Shown here piece by piece: positions 51,612 through 60,867 of a stretch of DNA of 64,000 bases (positions within the stretch are counted from its first letter, which is position 1; every line of letters begins with the position of its first letter). The translations under genes were made by a program, and so were the position numbers. The notes below the pieces were generated by a model. The model saw only the letters and a program-made list of their open reading frames with translations. It had not been told where the DNA came from and did no database searches. Location of the stretch: positions 310,001 through 374,000 of the forward strand of contig NZ_CP063401.1 in the NCBI RefSeq assembly GCF_021729885.1, written 5' to 3'. The DNA is from Devosia sp. SL43 (GTDB taxonomy: Bacteria > Pseudomonadota > Alphaproteobacteria > Rhizobiales > Devosiaceae).

Positions 51612-52526
51612 CTATCGCCGTAGAGGCGCGTCCATTATCGACACTGGAACGAGCGTTGGAACCTTGGCCTCTAGTAACAGCCTTGCTCCTGCCAGCGCCA
51701 CGTCAGTGTGGTCGCCTGGTCCGACGATGAGGCCGCTGATGGGCAACAGGCCTTTACGGAAACGCAGCAGGTAATAAGGCCGAGGGCCCATAGGTGACTC
51801 GTCAAATTCTACGGGGATGTTCGCGCTGGTCAGATCGGGAAGGGTAACGACTAGGCGGTATTCTTGCTCTGCCTCAAATGCAGGATGCTTAAACTGAACC
51901 ATGCAGTAGTGCAGTTGTGAGGCTGCCATTCCGATGAGATCGCGTCGCTCGGAAAGGGTGATAGTCTTGTCCTGGGCGAGCTCCTTGGCTTTGGCGTAGA
52001 GCCGAGCGAGCAAGTTATCAACGATCCTTGCCTGAGAAACCTGATCGTAGATCACCTTAATGATGGCTGGATAGACTAGTTCGTCTGCAGGCACTTGGTA
52101 GGCCAACTGATTCATCAGCTCTTGCGGCTCAAAGGCGACCGAGAAGGCCTGAACGCCTTTGCCATAATCTCTGAACTGATTTAGCAACTCTCCGTGGCCG
52201 CTCATGCAAAAGACGGCCAAGCGGTCGCTGATACTATATTTTGTGGCCTCTCGAACAACGCGTCGAGCCAGGGCCAGGTCTCTACCTATTGGCCAATCCT
52301 TGGTGAAGACCTTCAGTCTCTCCCAGATCAAGTCGGCTCCGTAACGAACCTCGGTCTTGTCGTTGAGGAACAGACTGTCGGTTAGCCGAATTGTTCGTTC
52401 AGAGACGATTTTGATGAGGCCGAAAGTGTTGGTGTAATGGAAAAGCTGAGCGGGGTAGAAAATCCGCTCACCTAGCGCCTCATGGGTTGCTTGATTTTTC
52501 ATCATGTCGAATGGATCTGGGCGCAT
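51612..52526 (-). CDS. DUF2971 family protein
   Basis: The 304-residue product has the DUF2971 pattern: LFHYTNTFGLIKIVSERTI at the N-terminus, then SLFLNDKTEVRYG, VFCMSGHGELLNQFRDY-type (CFSE/W..Y) core near 105, and FEAEQEYRLVV near 223. The H-Y-T...GL..I motif and the later E-x-E-Y/W-R resemble the binding His and catalytic Glu of ADP-ribosyltransferase-fold proteins; that is inference. Codon and base composition look visibly less GC-rich than the flanking housekeeping genes, and the gene sits ~280 bp from tRNA-Leu, both consistent with horizontal acquisition. Single gene, no operon partner. Confidence 0.75.
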   Translation of the reverse strand: MRPDPFDMMKNQATHEALGERIFYPAQLFHYTNTFGLIKIVSERTIRLTDSLFLNDKTEVRYGADLIWERLKVFTKDWPIGRDLALARRVVREATKYSISDRLAVFCMSGHGELLNQFRDYGKGVQAFSVAFEPQELMNQLAYQVPADELVYPAIIKVIYDQVSQARIVDNLLARLYAKAKELAQDKTITLSERRDLIGMAASQLHYCMVQFKHPAFEAEQEYRLVVTLPDLTSANIPVEFDESPMGPRPYYLLRFRKGLLPISGLIVGPGDHTDVALAGARLLLEAKVPTLVPVSIMDAPLRR

Positions 52527-52806
52527 AAAATTCTCGCTGCAGGCACTGCGAAACTCGCACTGGCCTCTTCAAAATACAACGCCTGACAAAGACTTCTTTA
52601 CATCATCAGCCGAGATGTGTGCGTCGGCTACGGCAATGCTTGCGCATGGCTCGCCCGATGCCCTTCGATTGCTCAGACCGATCCGGCCACGGCTTTGCCT
52701 TGGTCAAATACCGCACTAGCCATTCGCGCCAAATCCCCAATCCAGCCTTTGACGGGCTTTCCATCTTCATATAGATGCATCGCCAACCCGGCCAGCGGGT
52801 ACCCTT

Positions 52807-52891
52807 GCGGGTGTGGCGGAATTGGTAGACGCACTGGATTTAGGTTCCAGCGCCGCAAGGCGTGGAGGTTCGAGTCCTCTCACCCGCACCA
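52807..52891 (+). tRNA. tRNA-Leu (anticodon TAG)
   Basis: Type II tRNA: acceptor GCGGGTG/CACCCGC, anticodon arm CTGGA-TTTAGGT-TCCAG reading TAG, variable arm CGCCGCAAGGCG, T arm AGG-TTCGAGT-CCT core, discriminator A, encoded CCA at 52889-52891. 85 nt. Confidence 0.96.
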
Positions 52892-52936
52892 CAATCAGTA
52901 CCTGGCCGCACGTCAATGATTACGGGATAAAACCGA

Positions 52937-54316
52937 ATGCAGGTTACCGAAACCCTCAATGAAGGCCTGAAGCGCAAGCTGAGCGTTACTATTCCGGCCG
53001 CCGACCTCAATACGCGCCTGGGCGCCAAGCTCGAAGAGCTCAAGGGTCAGGCCAACATCAAGGGCTTCCGTCCCGGCAAGGTGCCGCTGGCCCACATCAA
53101 GAAGATGTTTGGTCGCTCGGCCATGTCCGAAGTGATGACCGACGCGATCAACGCGACCGTCTCGGACACCCTGGATGGCCGCAAGGAACGCGCCGCTGCC
53201 CAGCCCAAGGTCGATCTGCCCGACGATCAGGCCGTCATCAATGACGTTCTCGACGGCAAGGCCGACCTGGCATTCGAAGTCGAATACGAAATCCTGCCGC
53301 CCGTCGCTCTGATGGACCTCAAGGGTGTTCCGCTGGTCAAGCCAGTGATCGACATCACCGACGAGGAAGTCACCGCCGAAGTGAACCGCGTTTTTGCACA
53401 GAACCGTGGGTACACCGACAAGGGTGACGACGGCGTCGTCGAAACCGGCGACCGTCTCGGCCTGTCTTTCGTCGGCAAGATTAAGGGCAAGCCGTTCGAT
53501 GGCGGCACGTCCGATCACGCTCACCTGACCGTTGGTTCGGGCGAGTTCATCCCGGGCTTCGAAGAGCAGCTCGTCGGCATGAAGAAGGGCGAGACCCGCG
53601 AAATCCAGGTGACCTTCCCCAAGGATTACCAGAGCGAAGAGCTGGCCGGTAAGAAGGCCGACTTCGAAGTGACGGTCCTGCACGTCGATGGCCCCAACCA
53701 GGGCGAGCTGAACGACGAGTTTGCCCAGCGCCTTGGCGTCGAAAACGTCGAAGCCATGCGCGCCGCCGTCAAGACCCAGATGGAAGCTGCACTCACCTCC
53801 ATGAGCCGCCAGCACCTCAAGCGCCAGATTCTCGACGCGCTCGACGAAGGCCACAAGTTCGACGTTCCGGCCCAGCTGGTCGAAGCTGAATTCGCCACCA
53901 TCTGGAGCCGCGTCCAGCACGAGGTCGAAAGCCACGGTCGGTCCTTCGAAGACGAAGGCACCACCGAGGCAGACGCTCGCGAGCAGTACCGCAAGATCGC
54001 CGAGCGCCGCGTGCGCCTGGGCCTGGTCGTCGCCGAAATCGGCAACCAGAACGAAGTCAACGTCACCGAGGAAGAGCACCAACAGGCGCTCATCGCCGAG
54101 GTCCGTCGCTTCCCCGGCCAGGAACAGCAGGTCTACGACTACTACCGCAAGAATCCGCAGGCCCTCGCCGGCCTCCGCGCTCCGGTCTTCGAGAACAAGG
54201 TCGTCGACTTCGTCGCCGACCAGGGCAAGATCGAAGAAAAGAAGATGACCCGCGAAGAGCTGGCCAAGCTCATCCAGGCCGACGAAGACGAAGTCCCGGA
54301 AGAGCACCACCACTAG
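52937..54316 (+). CDS. tig: Trigger factor
   Basis: Ribosome-associated chaperone and peptidyl-prolyl isomerase. The 459-residue product has the N-terminal ribosome-binding domain with the signature region IKGFRPGKVPLAHIKKMFG near 42, the FKBP-type PPIase domain (about 165-245, TVGSGEFIPGFEEQLVGM), and the long helical C-terminal arms (about 250-430). It ends with an acidic/His tail (EVPEEHHH). It is followed at ~3.6 kb by clpP and clpX; in many bacteria tig-clpP-clpX are adjacent, here nnr and a P450 gene are interposed. Confidence 0.97.
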   Translation: MQVTETLNEGLKRKLSVTIPAADLNTRLGAKLEELKGQANIKGFRPGKVPLAHIKKMFGRSAMSEVMTDAINATVSDTLDGRKERAAAQPKVDLPDDQAVINDVLDGKADLAFEVEYEILPPVALMDLKGVPLVKPVIDITDEEVTAEVNRVFAQNRGYTDKGDDGVVETGDRLGLSFVGKIKGKPFDGGTSDHAHLTVGSGEFIPGFEEQLVGMKKGETREIQVTFPKDYQSEELAGKKADFEVTVLHVDGPNQGELNDEFAQRLGVENVEAMRAAVKTQMEAALTSMSRQHLKRQILDALDEGHKFDVPAQLVEAEFATIWSRVQHEVESHGRSFEDEGTTEADAREQYRKIAERRVRLGLVVAEIGNQNEVNVTEEEHQQALIAEVRRFPGQEQQVYDYYRKNPQALAGLRAPVFENKVVDFVADQGKIEEKKMTREELAKLIQADEDEVPEEHHH

Positions 54317-54327
54317 GCTTTAGGCCT

Positions 54328-54370
54328 GCCCTCGGGCTTGACCCGAGGGTCGGCGCAGCGCCGGGTGAGG
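54328..54370. repeat. Composite repeat after tig
   Basis: CCCTCGGGCTTGACCCGAGGG, the core of the element at 38934, is fused directly to TCGGCGCAGCGCCGGGTGAG, the loop motif of the element at 6404. The juxtaposition suggests one repeat inserted into or recombined with the other. Confidence 0.7.
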
Positions 54371-54390
54371 GGGCCTTCCTTCTGATATTC

Positions 54391-54423
54391 AAAGCCGCCC
54401 AGCAATGGGCGGCTTTTCTTTTT
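54391..54423 (+). terminator. Rho-independent terminator of tig
   Basis: AAAGCCGCCCA-GCAA-TGGGCGGCTTTT followed by CTTTTT: an 11-bp stem, four-base loop and T-run, 75 bp after the stop codon. Confidence 0.93.
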
Positions 54424-54454
54424 GTGATGTGCCCTGAGCTACCCCAGCCCGCGG

Positions 54455-54558
54455 TGTCATTCCGGCGAAGGCCGGAATCCATGTCCGGCGATCGCCACCA
54501 ACTCGGAATCCGGGTTGATATGCGGACCTGGATCCCGGCCTTCGCCGGGATGACATCG
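54455..54558. repeat. Palindromic repeat element (TCATTCCGGCGAAGG family)
   Basis: Arms TGTCATTCCGGCGAAGGCCG... (54455-54484) and its near-complement GGATCCCGGCCTTCGCCGGG ATGACA (54530-54556) flank a ~45-bp centre; each arm is a hairpin GCCGG..CCGGC. Sister copies occur at 22571 and 60095. Confidence 0.85.
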
Positions 54559-54614
54559 CGGTTTGGACAAAATCCGGATACAGACACAACGCATCCGCCC
54601 ACAGAGACCACCCG

Positions 54615-56087
54615 ATGACCACCGCCCACGCCGACATCCTCCTCACCCCCCGCCAGATGGCCGAGGCAGATCGCCTAGCCGTCCAGTCCGGCGTCAAGTC
54701 GCTCAGGCTGATGGAGGCCGCCGGCAAGGCCGTCGCCGAGGCCGTGATCGAGCGCTACTACCAGCGCTCGGTGCTAGTCCTCTGCGGCCCCGGCAACAAT
54801 GGCGGCGACGGCTTCGTGGTAGCGCGCCTCCTCAAGCAGAAGGGCTGGCCCGTCCAGCTCCGCCTGATCGGTGACCGGGCTGCGCTGAAGGGCGATGCCG
54901 CCGCCATGGCCGACCTCTGGACGGCCAAGGTCGCCCCGCCCACTGCCAAGGACATCGAAGACGCCGACCTGATCATCGACGCCTTGCTTGGCGCCGGTCT
55001 CGACCGTGACGTCGATGGCGCTTTCGCCGAGGTCATCACTGCGGTCAACGCCAGCACCCGCCCGGTTGTCAGCATCGACGTCCCCAGTGGCCTCGACGGC
55101 GCCACCGGCCTCGAACGCGGCCCCACCATGATCGCTGACATGACGGTCACCTTCTTCCGCCTCAAGCCCGGCCATCTGCTGCAACCCGGCCGCGACCGCT
55201 GCGGCGAGGTCGTGCTGGCCGAAATCGGTATTCCTGCGACCGTCCTCGACACCATCGCTGCCCGGGCCTGGCAGAACACGCCCAGTCTCTGGGCCATCCC
55301 TGACGCCGGCAATGAGAGCAACAAGTTCCACCGCGGTCACGTCGTCGTCGTCTCCGGCGGTCCGCTGCAGACCGGCGCTGCGCGCCTCGCCGCCATGGGC
55401 GCCTTTCGCGTGGGGGCAGGGGTCGTGTCCCTGACGGGCTCCGAAGAAGCGCTCCTGGTCCACGCCGCCCACGTCACCGCCGTGATGCTCAAGCCCGCCG
55501 AAGACACTGCGGCGCTGGCCGAGCTCCTCACCGACAAGCGCATGAATGCCGTTGTCATCGGCCCCGCCGCCGGCATTGGCTCGGCAACCCGCGACAGCGT
55601 TCTCGCGGTCCTCGCCTCCGGCGCCGCCACGGTGCTCGACGCCGATGCACTCACGAGCTTCACCGGCAATGCCGACGCGCTCTACGCCGCGATCAAGTCC
55701 CACACTCGCCCGGTCGTCATGACTCCGCATGAAGGCGAGTTCCAGCGCCTGTTCGGCGACGTGCCGGGCGGCAAGCTCGAGAAGGCCCGCTCTGCCGCCG
55801 CCCATTCCGGCGCCATGGTCATCCTCAAGGGCAGCGACACCGTCATCGCCAGCCCCGATGGCCGCGCCGCCATCAACGCCAACGCCCCGGCCTGGCTTGG
55901 CACAGCCGGCTCAGGCGACGTGCTGGCCGGCATGACCGCCGGCCTGATGGGGCAGGGCATGACCGGCTGGGAAGCCGCCTGCGCCGCCGTCTGGCTCCAT
56001 GCCGAGGCGGCGAACAGGTTCGGCGGCCCAGGCCTGATCAGCGAGGATTTGCCGCTGTTGGTGCCGGGGGTGCTGGCGAGCCTCTAG
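54615..56087 (+). CDS. nnr: Bifunctional NAD(P)H-hydrate epimerase / ADP-dependent dehydratase
   Basis: Repairs damaged NAD(P)H hydrates. The 490-residue fusion has an N-terminal epimerase (NnrE/YjeF_N) domain, about 1-215, with [16 protein letters not shown] near 56 and [15 protein letters not shown] near 153, and a C-terminal ribokinase-like dehydratase (NnrD) domain with [10 protein letters not shown] near 312, [10 protein letters not shown] near 338, [15 protein letters not shown] near 370 and the catalytic [16 protein letters not shown] near 432. Both active sites are intact. Its last four bases overlap the end of the convergent P450 gene. Confidence 0.96.
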   Translation: MTTAHADILLTPRQMAEADRLAVQSGVKSLRLMEAAGKAVAEAVIERYYQRSVLVLCGPGNNGGDGFVVARLLKQKGWPVQLRLIGDRAALKGDAAAMADLWTAKVAPPTAKDIEDADLIIDALLGAGLDRDVDGAFAEVITAVNASTRPVVSIDVPSGLDGATGLERGPTMIADMTVTFFRLKPGHLLQPGRDRCGEVVLAEIGIPATVLDTIAARAWQNTPSLWAIPDAGNESNKFHRGHVVVVSGGPLQTGAARLAAMGAFRVGAGVVSLTGSEEALLVHAAHVTAVMLKPAEDTAALAELLTDKRMNAVVIGPAAGIGSATRDSVLAVLASGAATVLDADALTSFTGNADALYAAIKSHTRPVVMTPHEGEFQRLFGDVPGGKLEKARSAAAHSGAMVILKGSDTVIASPDGRAAINANAPAWLGTAGSGDVLAGMTAGLMGQGMTGWEAACAAVWLHAEAANRFGGPGLISEDLPLLVPGVLASL

Positions 56088-57340
56088 CGCCAACTCACCA
56101 TCAGCCGCTCCAGCCCATGAAAGTGGTACACATCATTGTACTGCGGCGCCTCGGCCAGCCGCAGCTTCGGCAGTCGCCTGAACAGCTCGCTGAACGCCAC
56201 CTGCAGCTCGATCCGCGCCAGCGGCGCCCCGATGCAGAAGTGAATCCCGGCCCCAAAACTCACATTGGCCCCATCCGTGCGGAACGGATCGAACGTATTG
56301 GCATTGGCAAACCGCTTCGGATCGCGATTGGCGGCCCCCAGCATCAACCCCACCACATCGCCCTTGCGCAGCTTTAGCCCCTCATATTCGAGATCGCTCA
56401 ACGCATAGCGCGTGAACAGATGCAGCGGCGCATCAAAGCGCAGGCACTCCTCAACCGTGGCCTCAGTCTGCTCATCACTCGAAAACAGCGTCGCCGGATC
56501 GAGCCCGCTTTCGAGGATCGACTTCACCCCATTGCCGGTCGTGTGCACCGTTGCCTCATGTCCCGCATTGAGCAGCAGGATGGCCGTTGACATCACCTCG
56601 TCGTCGCTGAGCACATCGCCGTTGCGATCCGAGGTCAGCATATGGCTCAGCAGATCCTCGCGCGGCTGCTTCCGGCGCTCCGCAATCGCCTCGCGTAGAT
56701 AGCCCATGAATTCTGCCGCGGCAGAATCGGCATCGAGCTCGGTCTCGTGGCTCACCCCGAACATATACATGGCCACCATCCGGTTCGACCACGCCAGCAG
56801 CTTGGGCGCACTCTCTGCCGGCAGGCCGATCATCTCTGCGATAATGATCGCCGGGATCGGCGCCGCGAGGGCCTTGATCAGGTCGACGCTGTCCTGCCCC
56901 TCGAAGCCATCGATCATCTCGTTGGCCAGTTTGACGATGCGGGGCCGCAACTGCTCCACATGCCGTGACACGAAAGCCCGGTTCACCAGCGTCCGCAACC
57001 TTGTATGCCCCGGTGGCTCGAGGTTGAGCAGCGAATGCTGTTCGGTCAGGTCAAACGCCGCCGTATGCGCCTTGGGCTCAGGCATGCCCAGTTCTTCGCG
57101 CGTCGCCACATGCAGGATTTCCCGCCCGAAGCGCTTGTCGCGGAGCAGGGCGCTCACATCCCTGAAGCCGGCAAAGCACCAGTGCCCATATTCCTCCCAG
57201 AAGAAGGTCGGGTTGGTCGCGTGCAGCCGGTCATAGAAGGCGTAGGGACTCTGGAAAAACACCGGATCGCGTGGATTGGCGCTGGCGCGGCGATGGTCGG
57301 GGACGTCGGTGATCGGCTTGAGCTGGAGTATGGCGGCCAT
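56084..57340 (-). CDS. Cytochrome P450
   Basis: From ATG at 57340 the 418-residue soluble protein has the P450 landmarks: I-helix [18 protein letters not shown] (the AGHEAT variant of AGxDT, Glu instead of Asp) near 248, K-helix ExxR in EECLRFD near 290, and heme-binding [15 protein letters not shown] near 362 with the proximal Cys. It is a typical bacterial class I enzyme that needs separate ferredoxin and reductase, neither of which is nearby. Substrate unknown; the family (CYP hydroxylases of terpenoid or fatty-acid type) is broad. Longer upstream frames to 57508 would overlap the divergent small gene's leader and are rejected. Confidence 0.93.
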   Translation of the reverse strand: MAAILQLKPITDVPDHRRASANPRDPVFFQSPYAFYDRLHATNPTFFWEEYGHWCFAGFRDVSALLRDKRFGREILHVATREELGMPEPKAHTAAFDLTEQHSLLNLEPPGHTRLRTLVNRAFVSRHVEQLRPRIVKLANEMIDGFEGQDSVDLIKALAAPIPAIIIAEMIGLPAESAPKLLAWSNRMVAMYMFGVSHETELDADSAAAEFMGYLREAIAERRKQPREDLLSHMLTSDRNGDVLSDDEVMSTAILLLNAGHEATVHTTGNGVKSILESGLDPATLFSSDEQTEATVEECLRFDAPLHLFTRYALSDLEYEGLKLRKGDVVGLMLGAANRDPKRFANANTFDPFRTDGANVSFGAGIHFCIGAPLARIELQVAFSELFRRLPKLRLAEAPQYNDVYHFHGLERLMVSWR

Positions 57341-57458
57341 GGAAATCAAAGTCTTGGAGGGAGGAGACGACCTTACGATGTCGCCGCCCGGAAGCAAGCG
57401 CCTTGCTCCTGCCGAAAAAATCGCTAGTGCAGGGGACAACAGTTTTTCGGAGCCTGCC

Positions 57459-57701
57459 ATGAGCGACCAGACCAGCGACCTGACCCTGACCCAGGCCATC
57501 GACAACATTTACACCTCGATCAAGAACAACAACGAAGAGCTGGACGCGCACATCGCCGCCCTCAAGGCCGCGATGGCCAAAGAAGGCGCCAAGGAAGCCG
57601 TGTTCGAGCCTGCCAAGCTGGCCCAGTCCAACCGCCAGGGCCGCAAGATCATGCAGTCCTATTTTAAGAAGAAGGGCGTGGCGGTCAGCTTCTCGGCCTA
57701 A
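57459..57701 (+). CDS. Small helical hypothetical protein (80 aa)
   Basis: From ATG 57459 (CGGAG upstream) the product has 80 residues: MSDQTSDLTLTQAIDNIYTS, a predicted long helix (IKNNNEELDAHIAALKAAMA), and a basic C-terminus with QGRKIMQSYFKKKGVAVSFS. No signal peptide or membrane segment. The RQGRKIMQSYFKKKGV end looks like a nucleic-acid-binding or protein-contact tail; no function assigned. Divergent from the P450 gene. Confidence 0.65.
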   Translation: MSDQTSDLTLTQAIDNIYTSIKNNNEELDAHIAALKAAMAKEGAKEAVFEPAKLAQSNRQGRKIMQSYFKKKGVAVSFSA

Positions 57702-57939
57702 GCCGCCATTCACCCTTCCGTCACATCGCCGGCCTCCGCTATTGAAGCCCGCCCCATTGCCGCCTATCTGTGCCTTTACCCGCCCTTAAGGCGGCGTAGT
57801 CTGGTATCGACCGTCGCGTCGATTCGAATTCAGGCATGATCCCCGGACCCCCGATGTCCGAGTTCGGGAAGGGATCGTGTTCCAACCTAAGCTGAACGCC
57901 AGCCCGGTCCGCGACCCGGCACGGCAAAAGGGGCATCAC

Positions 57940-58569
57940 ATGCGGGATCCGCACGATATCTACATGAACACGCTCGTTCCGATGGTGGTGGAGCAATCCA
58001 ACCGCGGCGAACGCGCCTTCGACATCTATTCGCGCCTGCTGCGCGAGCGCATCATTTTCGTCACCGGCGTGGTCGAGGACAACATGGCCTCGCTCATCGT
58101 GGCGCAGCTGCTGTTCCTCGAATCGGAAAACCCGAAAAAGGAAATTGCGCTCTACATCAATTCGCCTGGCGGCGTTGTGACAGCTGGCCTCAGCATCTAC
58201 GACACAATGCAGTTCATCCGCCCTGCGGTTGCAACCATGGTCATGGGCCAGGCTGCGTCGATGGGTTCGCTGCTGCTTGCGGCTGGCGAAAAGGGCATGC
58301 GTACCTCGCTGCCGAACTCGCGCATTATGGTCCACCAGCCGTCCGGCGGCTATCAGGGTCAGGTCACTGACATCCTGATTCATGCCAAGGAAGTCGAGGG
58401 CTTGAAGCGTCGTCTTAATCAGATTTATGAGAAGCACACCGGCCGCACCTACGAGGAAGTGGAGCGTGCTCTCGAGCGCGACAACTTCCTGTCGCCCGAG
58501 GAAGCCAAGACCTTCGGCATCATCGACACGATCCACGAAAAGCGTGCAGTGCCGGACGCGGCCAGCTGA
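57940..58569 (+). CDS. clpP: ATP-dependent Clp protease proteolytic subunit
   Basis: ClpP forms the double-heptameric serine protease chamber used by ClpX and ClpA. From ATG 57940 (AAAGGGG upstream) the product has 209 residues starting [19 protein letters not shown]. Catalytic Ser is in [14 protein letters not shown], catalytic His in IMVHQPSGG, and the Asp is in the C-terminal part. ATG 57964 is closer to the processed N-terminus; GTG 57877 with a GGAAGGG SD would give 230 residues. Residues just before MVVEQ form the N-terminal gate. clpX follows on the same strand after 172 bp containing hairpins. Confidence 0.94.
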   Translation: MRDPHDIYMNTLVPMVVEQSNRGERAFDIYSRLLRERIIFVTGVVEDNMASLIVAQLLFLESENPKKEIALYINSPGGVVTAGLSIYDTMQFIRPAVATMVMGQAASMGSLLLAAGEKGMRTSLPNSRIMVHQPSGGYQGQVTDILIHAKEVEGLKRRLNQIYEKHTGRTYEEVERALERDNFLSPEEAKTFGIIDTIHEKRAVPDAAS

Positions 58570-58600
58570 TTGCGTCCCATTAAGCACATTGCAGATGCGC

Positions 58601-58620
58601 CGTGGACTGTGATGTCCACG
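58601..58620 (+). terminator. Hairpin between clpP and clpX
   Basis: CGTGGAC-TGTGAT-GTCCACG, a 7-bp stem 32 bp after clpP with no T-run. A second hairpin GGGGGC-GCTCT-GCCCCC (58713-58729) sits just before the clpX ribosome-binding site. They may adjust clpP:clpX ratio; the effect is inferred. Confidence 0.4.
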
Positions 58621-58741
58621 CAATTGCACCTAGCCGCATCGGTCTTTAGGATCGGTGCGGCTTAGACTTTCTTTAGGCTCGAGCGTTACCGTCACCGATA
58701 ACGCGCGATTTTGGGGGCGCTCTGCCCCCGGGAGTGACAGG

Positions 58742-60019
58742 ATGTCCAAAGAGACAACGAACGGCGAAACCTCAAAGAACACGCTTTACTGCTCGTTCTG
58801 CGGGAAATCCCAGCATGAGGTTCGCAAGCTGATCGCCGGTCCGACCGTGTTCATCTGTGATGAATGCGTCGAGCTGTGCATGGACATCATCCGCGAAGAG
58901 AACAAGACCTCGATGGTCAAGTCCTCCGATGGCGTGCCGACACCAGCCGATATCTGCAAGGTGCTCGACGACTACGTCATCGGCCAGTACCGCGCCAAGC
59001 GCGTGCTGTCCGTGGCCGTCCACAACCACTACAAGCGCCTGCATCACGCGACCAAGAACCAGGACGTTGAGCTTTCCAAGTCCAACATCCTGCTGATCGG
59101 TCCCACTGGTTCGGGCAAGACCCTGCTGGCGCAGACGCTGGCCCGCATTCTGGATGTGCCGTTCACGATGGCCGATGCCACCACGCTCACCGAAGCCGGC
59201 TATGTCGGCGAGGACGTGGAAAACATCATCCTCAAGCTGCTGCAGTCCGCCGACTACAATGTCGAAAAGGCCCAGCGCGGCATCGTCTATATCGACGAAG
59301 TCGACAAGATCAGCCGCAAGTCCGACAACCCGTCCATCACCCGCGACGTTTCGGGTGAAGGCGTGCAGCAGGCTTTGCTCAAGATCATGGAAGGCACCGT
59401 GGCTTCAGTTCCGCCCCAGGGCGGCCGCAAGCATCCGCAGCAGGAATTCCTGCAGGTGGATACGACCAACATCCTGTTCATCTGCGGCGGCGCCTTTGCC
59501 GGGCTCGAAAAGATCATCTCGGCACGCGGCGAAGGCTCGGGCATCGGCTTTGCCGCCACCGTTAAGGACCCCAATGACCGTCGCGTTGGTCAGGTTCTCG
59601 CCGATGTCGCCCCCGAGGACTTGGTCCGTTTCGGCCTGATCCCGGAATTCATCGGCCGTCTGCCGGTGCTGGCGACTCTGGAAGACCTGGACATCCCGGC
59701 GCTGATCGAAATCCTGTCGGCCCCCAAGAATGCCCTCGTTCGCCAGTACCAGCGCCTGTTCCAGATGGAAGAGGTCGAGTTGACCTTCCACGAGGACGCC
59801 CTCAAGGCGATCGCCGAGAAGGCCATCGAGCGCAAGACCGGCGCCCGCGGCCTCCGCTCGATCATGGAAGCCATCCTGCTCGACACCATGTACGACCTGC
59901 CATCGCTCGAAGGCGTCGAGGAAGTGGTGATCTCGGAAGAAGTGGTGAAGGGCAAGGACGTCCGTCCGCTCTACATCTACTCCGAGCGCAAGAAGGACGA
60001 AACGCCCGCAACGGCGTGA
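58742..60019 (+). CDS. clpX: ATP-dependent Clp protease ATP-binding subunit ClpX
   Basis: AAA+ unfoldase of ClpXP. From ATG 58742 the product has 425 residues. Zinc-binding domain: [11 protein letters not shown]...[11 protein letters not shown] (four Cys). AAA domain: Walker [16 protein letters not shown] near 118, pore loop GYVGED, Walker [15 protein letters not shown] loop [10 protein letters not shown], the ClpP-docking IGF loop SGIGFAA, and sensor-2 [10 protein letters not shown]. All elements are intact. In Hyphomicrobiales ClpXP degrades cell-cycle regulators such as CtrA (family knowledge). A strong terminator follows. Confidence 0.98.
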   Translation: MSKETTNGETSKNTLYCSFCGKSQHEVRKLIAGPTVFICDECVELCMDIIREENKTSMVKSSDGVPTPADICKVLDDYVIGQYRAKRVLSVAVHNHYKRLHHATKNQDVELSKSNILLIGPTGSGKTLLAQTLARILDVPFTMADATTLTEAGYVGEDVENIILKLLQSADYNVEKAQRGIVYIDEVDKISRKSDNPSITRDVSGEGVQQALLKIMEGTVASVPPQGGRKHPQQEFLQVDTTNILFICGGAFAGLEKIISARGEGSGIGFAATVKDPNDRRVGQVLADVAPEDLVRFGLIPEFIGRLPVLATLEDLDIPALIEILSAPKNALVRQYQRLFQMEEVELTFHEDALKAIAEKAIERKTGARGLRSIMEAILLDTMYDLPSLEGVEEVVISEEVVKGKDVRPLYIYSERKKDETPATA

Positions 60020-60038
60020 GTTTTAGGCGATAGAATCT

Positions 60039-60070
60039 AAAGCGCCGGGCGATGAGCCCGGCGCTTTTGT
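60039..60070 (+). terminator. Rho-independent terminator of clpX
   Basis: AAAGCGCCGGGC-GATGA-GCCCGGCGCTTTT followed by GTTT: 12-bp stem starting 20 bp after the stop codon. Confidence 0.94.
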
Positions 60071-60094
60071 TTGGTCACGATGTATCCACACCTA

Positions 60095-60200
60095 CGATGT
60101 CATCCCGGCGAAGGCCGGGATCCATATCCGCATGTCGCCCCCAATGCAGCGCTAGAGAAGGCTGCCGGACATGGATTCCAGCCTTCGCCGGAATGACCCG
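60095..60200. repeat. Palindromic repeat element (third copy)
   Basis: Left arm GATGTCATCCCGGCGAAGGC and right arm CAGCCTTCGCCGGAATGACC are inverted relatives with a ~50-bp centre. Same family as 54455 and 22571. Confidence 0.82.
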
Positions 60201-60277
60201 GTGTGAGGGAAAACAACGTCACCTATCCATCGTACCGCCTTGAACTTGATCCTAGGGTCGCCAGCGGCCCGCGGATC

Positions 60278-60402
60278 ATAGACCGACATCGACCGGATTA
60301 GCCGTAGATCCATCGCCTGCTCTCGTGTGTGGCAATCCACCCACCAACTCGCCCAATTGCGAACACGCAGGTGAACGCCTCGCGCGGGAAGCCCAGCGCT
60401 TC
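60278..60402 (-). pseudogene. Decayed duplicate of the citrate-synthase 3' end
   Basis: This 125-bp stretch aligns along its full length to 60898-61023 (the 3' part of the citrate synthase at 60868-61947), by eye differing at about 16 positions plus one missing base. The lost base (TGTGTGGCAATCC against TGCGTGGGCAATCC) shifts the frame between the decoded pieces FPREAFTCVFAIGRVGGWI and REQAMDLRLIRSMSV, so it cannot encode the enzyme end. With the functional copy it forms imperfect direct repeats flanking the DUF1801 gene. Confidence 0.85.
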
Positions 60403-60456
60403 CTTTGCGGAAAAGGTCGTTTCGTCATATCGATGACGGACGAGAAGGAGGGCGTA

Positions 60457-60864
60457 ATGACGCAAGGACCTGTCGGCAAGCCGGTGACCATCGACGACTA
60501 CAACGCCCTCCAGCTTCCCGACGATCGGGCCATCTGCGAGCGGCTCCGTCAGGTGATCGATGACAGCCTGCACGATGCCGAGAGCAAGATCTGGCATGCC
60601 CATCCGGTGTGGTTCCTGGCCGGAAATCCGGTCGTGGGCTACAGCAAGCTCAAGTCCTGCGTGCGTCTGCTGTTCTGGAGCGGGCAATCCTTCGAGGTCG
60701 CCGGCCTTTCGCCCGAAGGTACCTTCAAGGCCGCCGAAAGGCGCTACACTGTCGTGGACCAGATTGATGTCGAGCAACTGCAGGCCTGGCTCGGGCAAGC
60801 CAGGCTGATCCAGTGGGATTACAAGAACATCATGAAAAAGCGGCGGCTGGACCGCATCAGCTAA
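60457..60864 (+). CDS. DUF1801 (YdhG-like) protein
   Basis: From ATG 60457 (GAAGGAGG six bases upstream) the product has 135 residues starting MTQGPVGKPVTIDDYNALQL. It shows the YdhG/DUF1801 fold pattern: helical N-terminus, ESKIWHAHPVWFLAGNPVVGYSK-like core (read as SKIWHAHPVWFLAG then VVGYSKLKSCVRLLFW) and C-terminal VVDQIDVEQLQAWLGQARL helix. The family is of uncertain role (iron-chaperone/frataxin-like by fold in some members). It is bounded by the direct repeats described at 60278 and 60898 and ends 3 bp before the convergent citrate synthase. Confidence 0.8.
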   Translation: MTQGPVGKPVTIDDYNALQLPDDRAICERLRQVIDDSLHDAESKIWHAHPVWFLAGNPVVGYSKLKSCVRLLFWSGQSFEVAGLSPEGTFKAAERRYTVVDQIDVEQLQAWLGQARLIQWDYKNIMKKRRLDRIS

Positions 60865-60867
60865 AGG

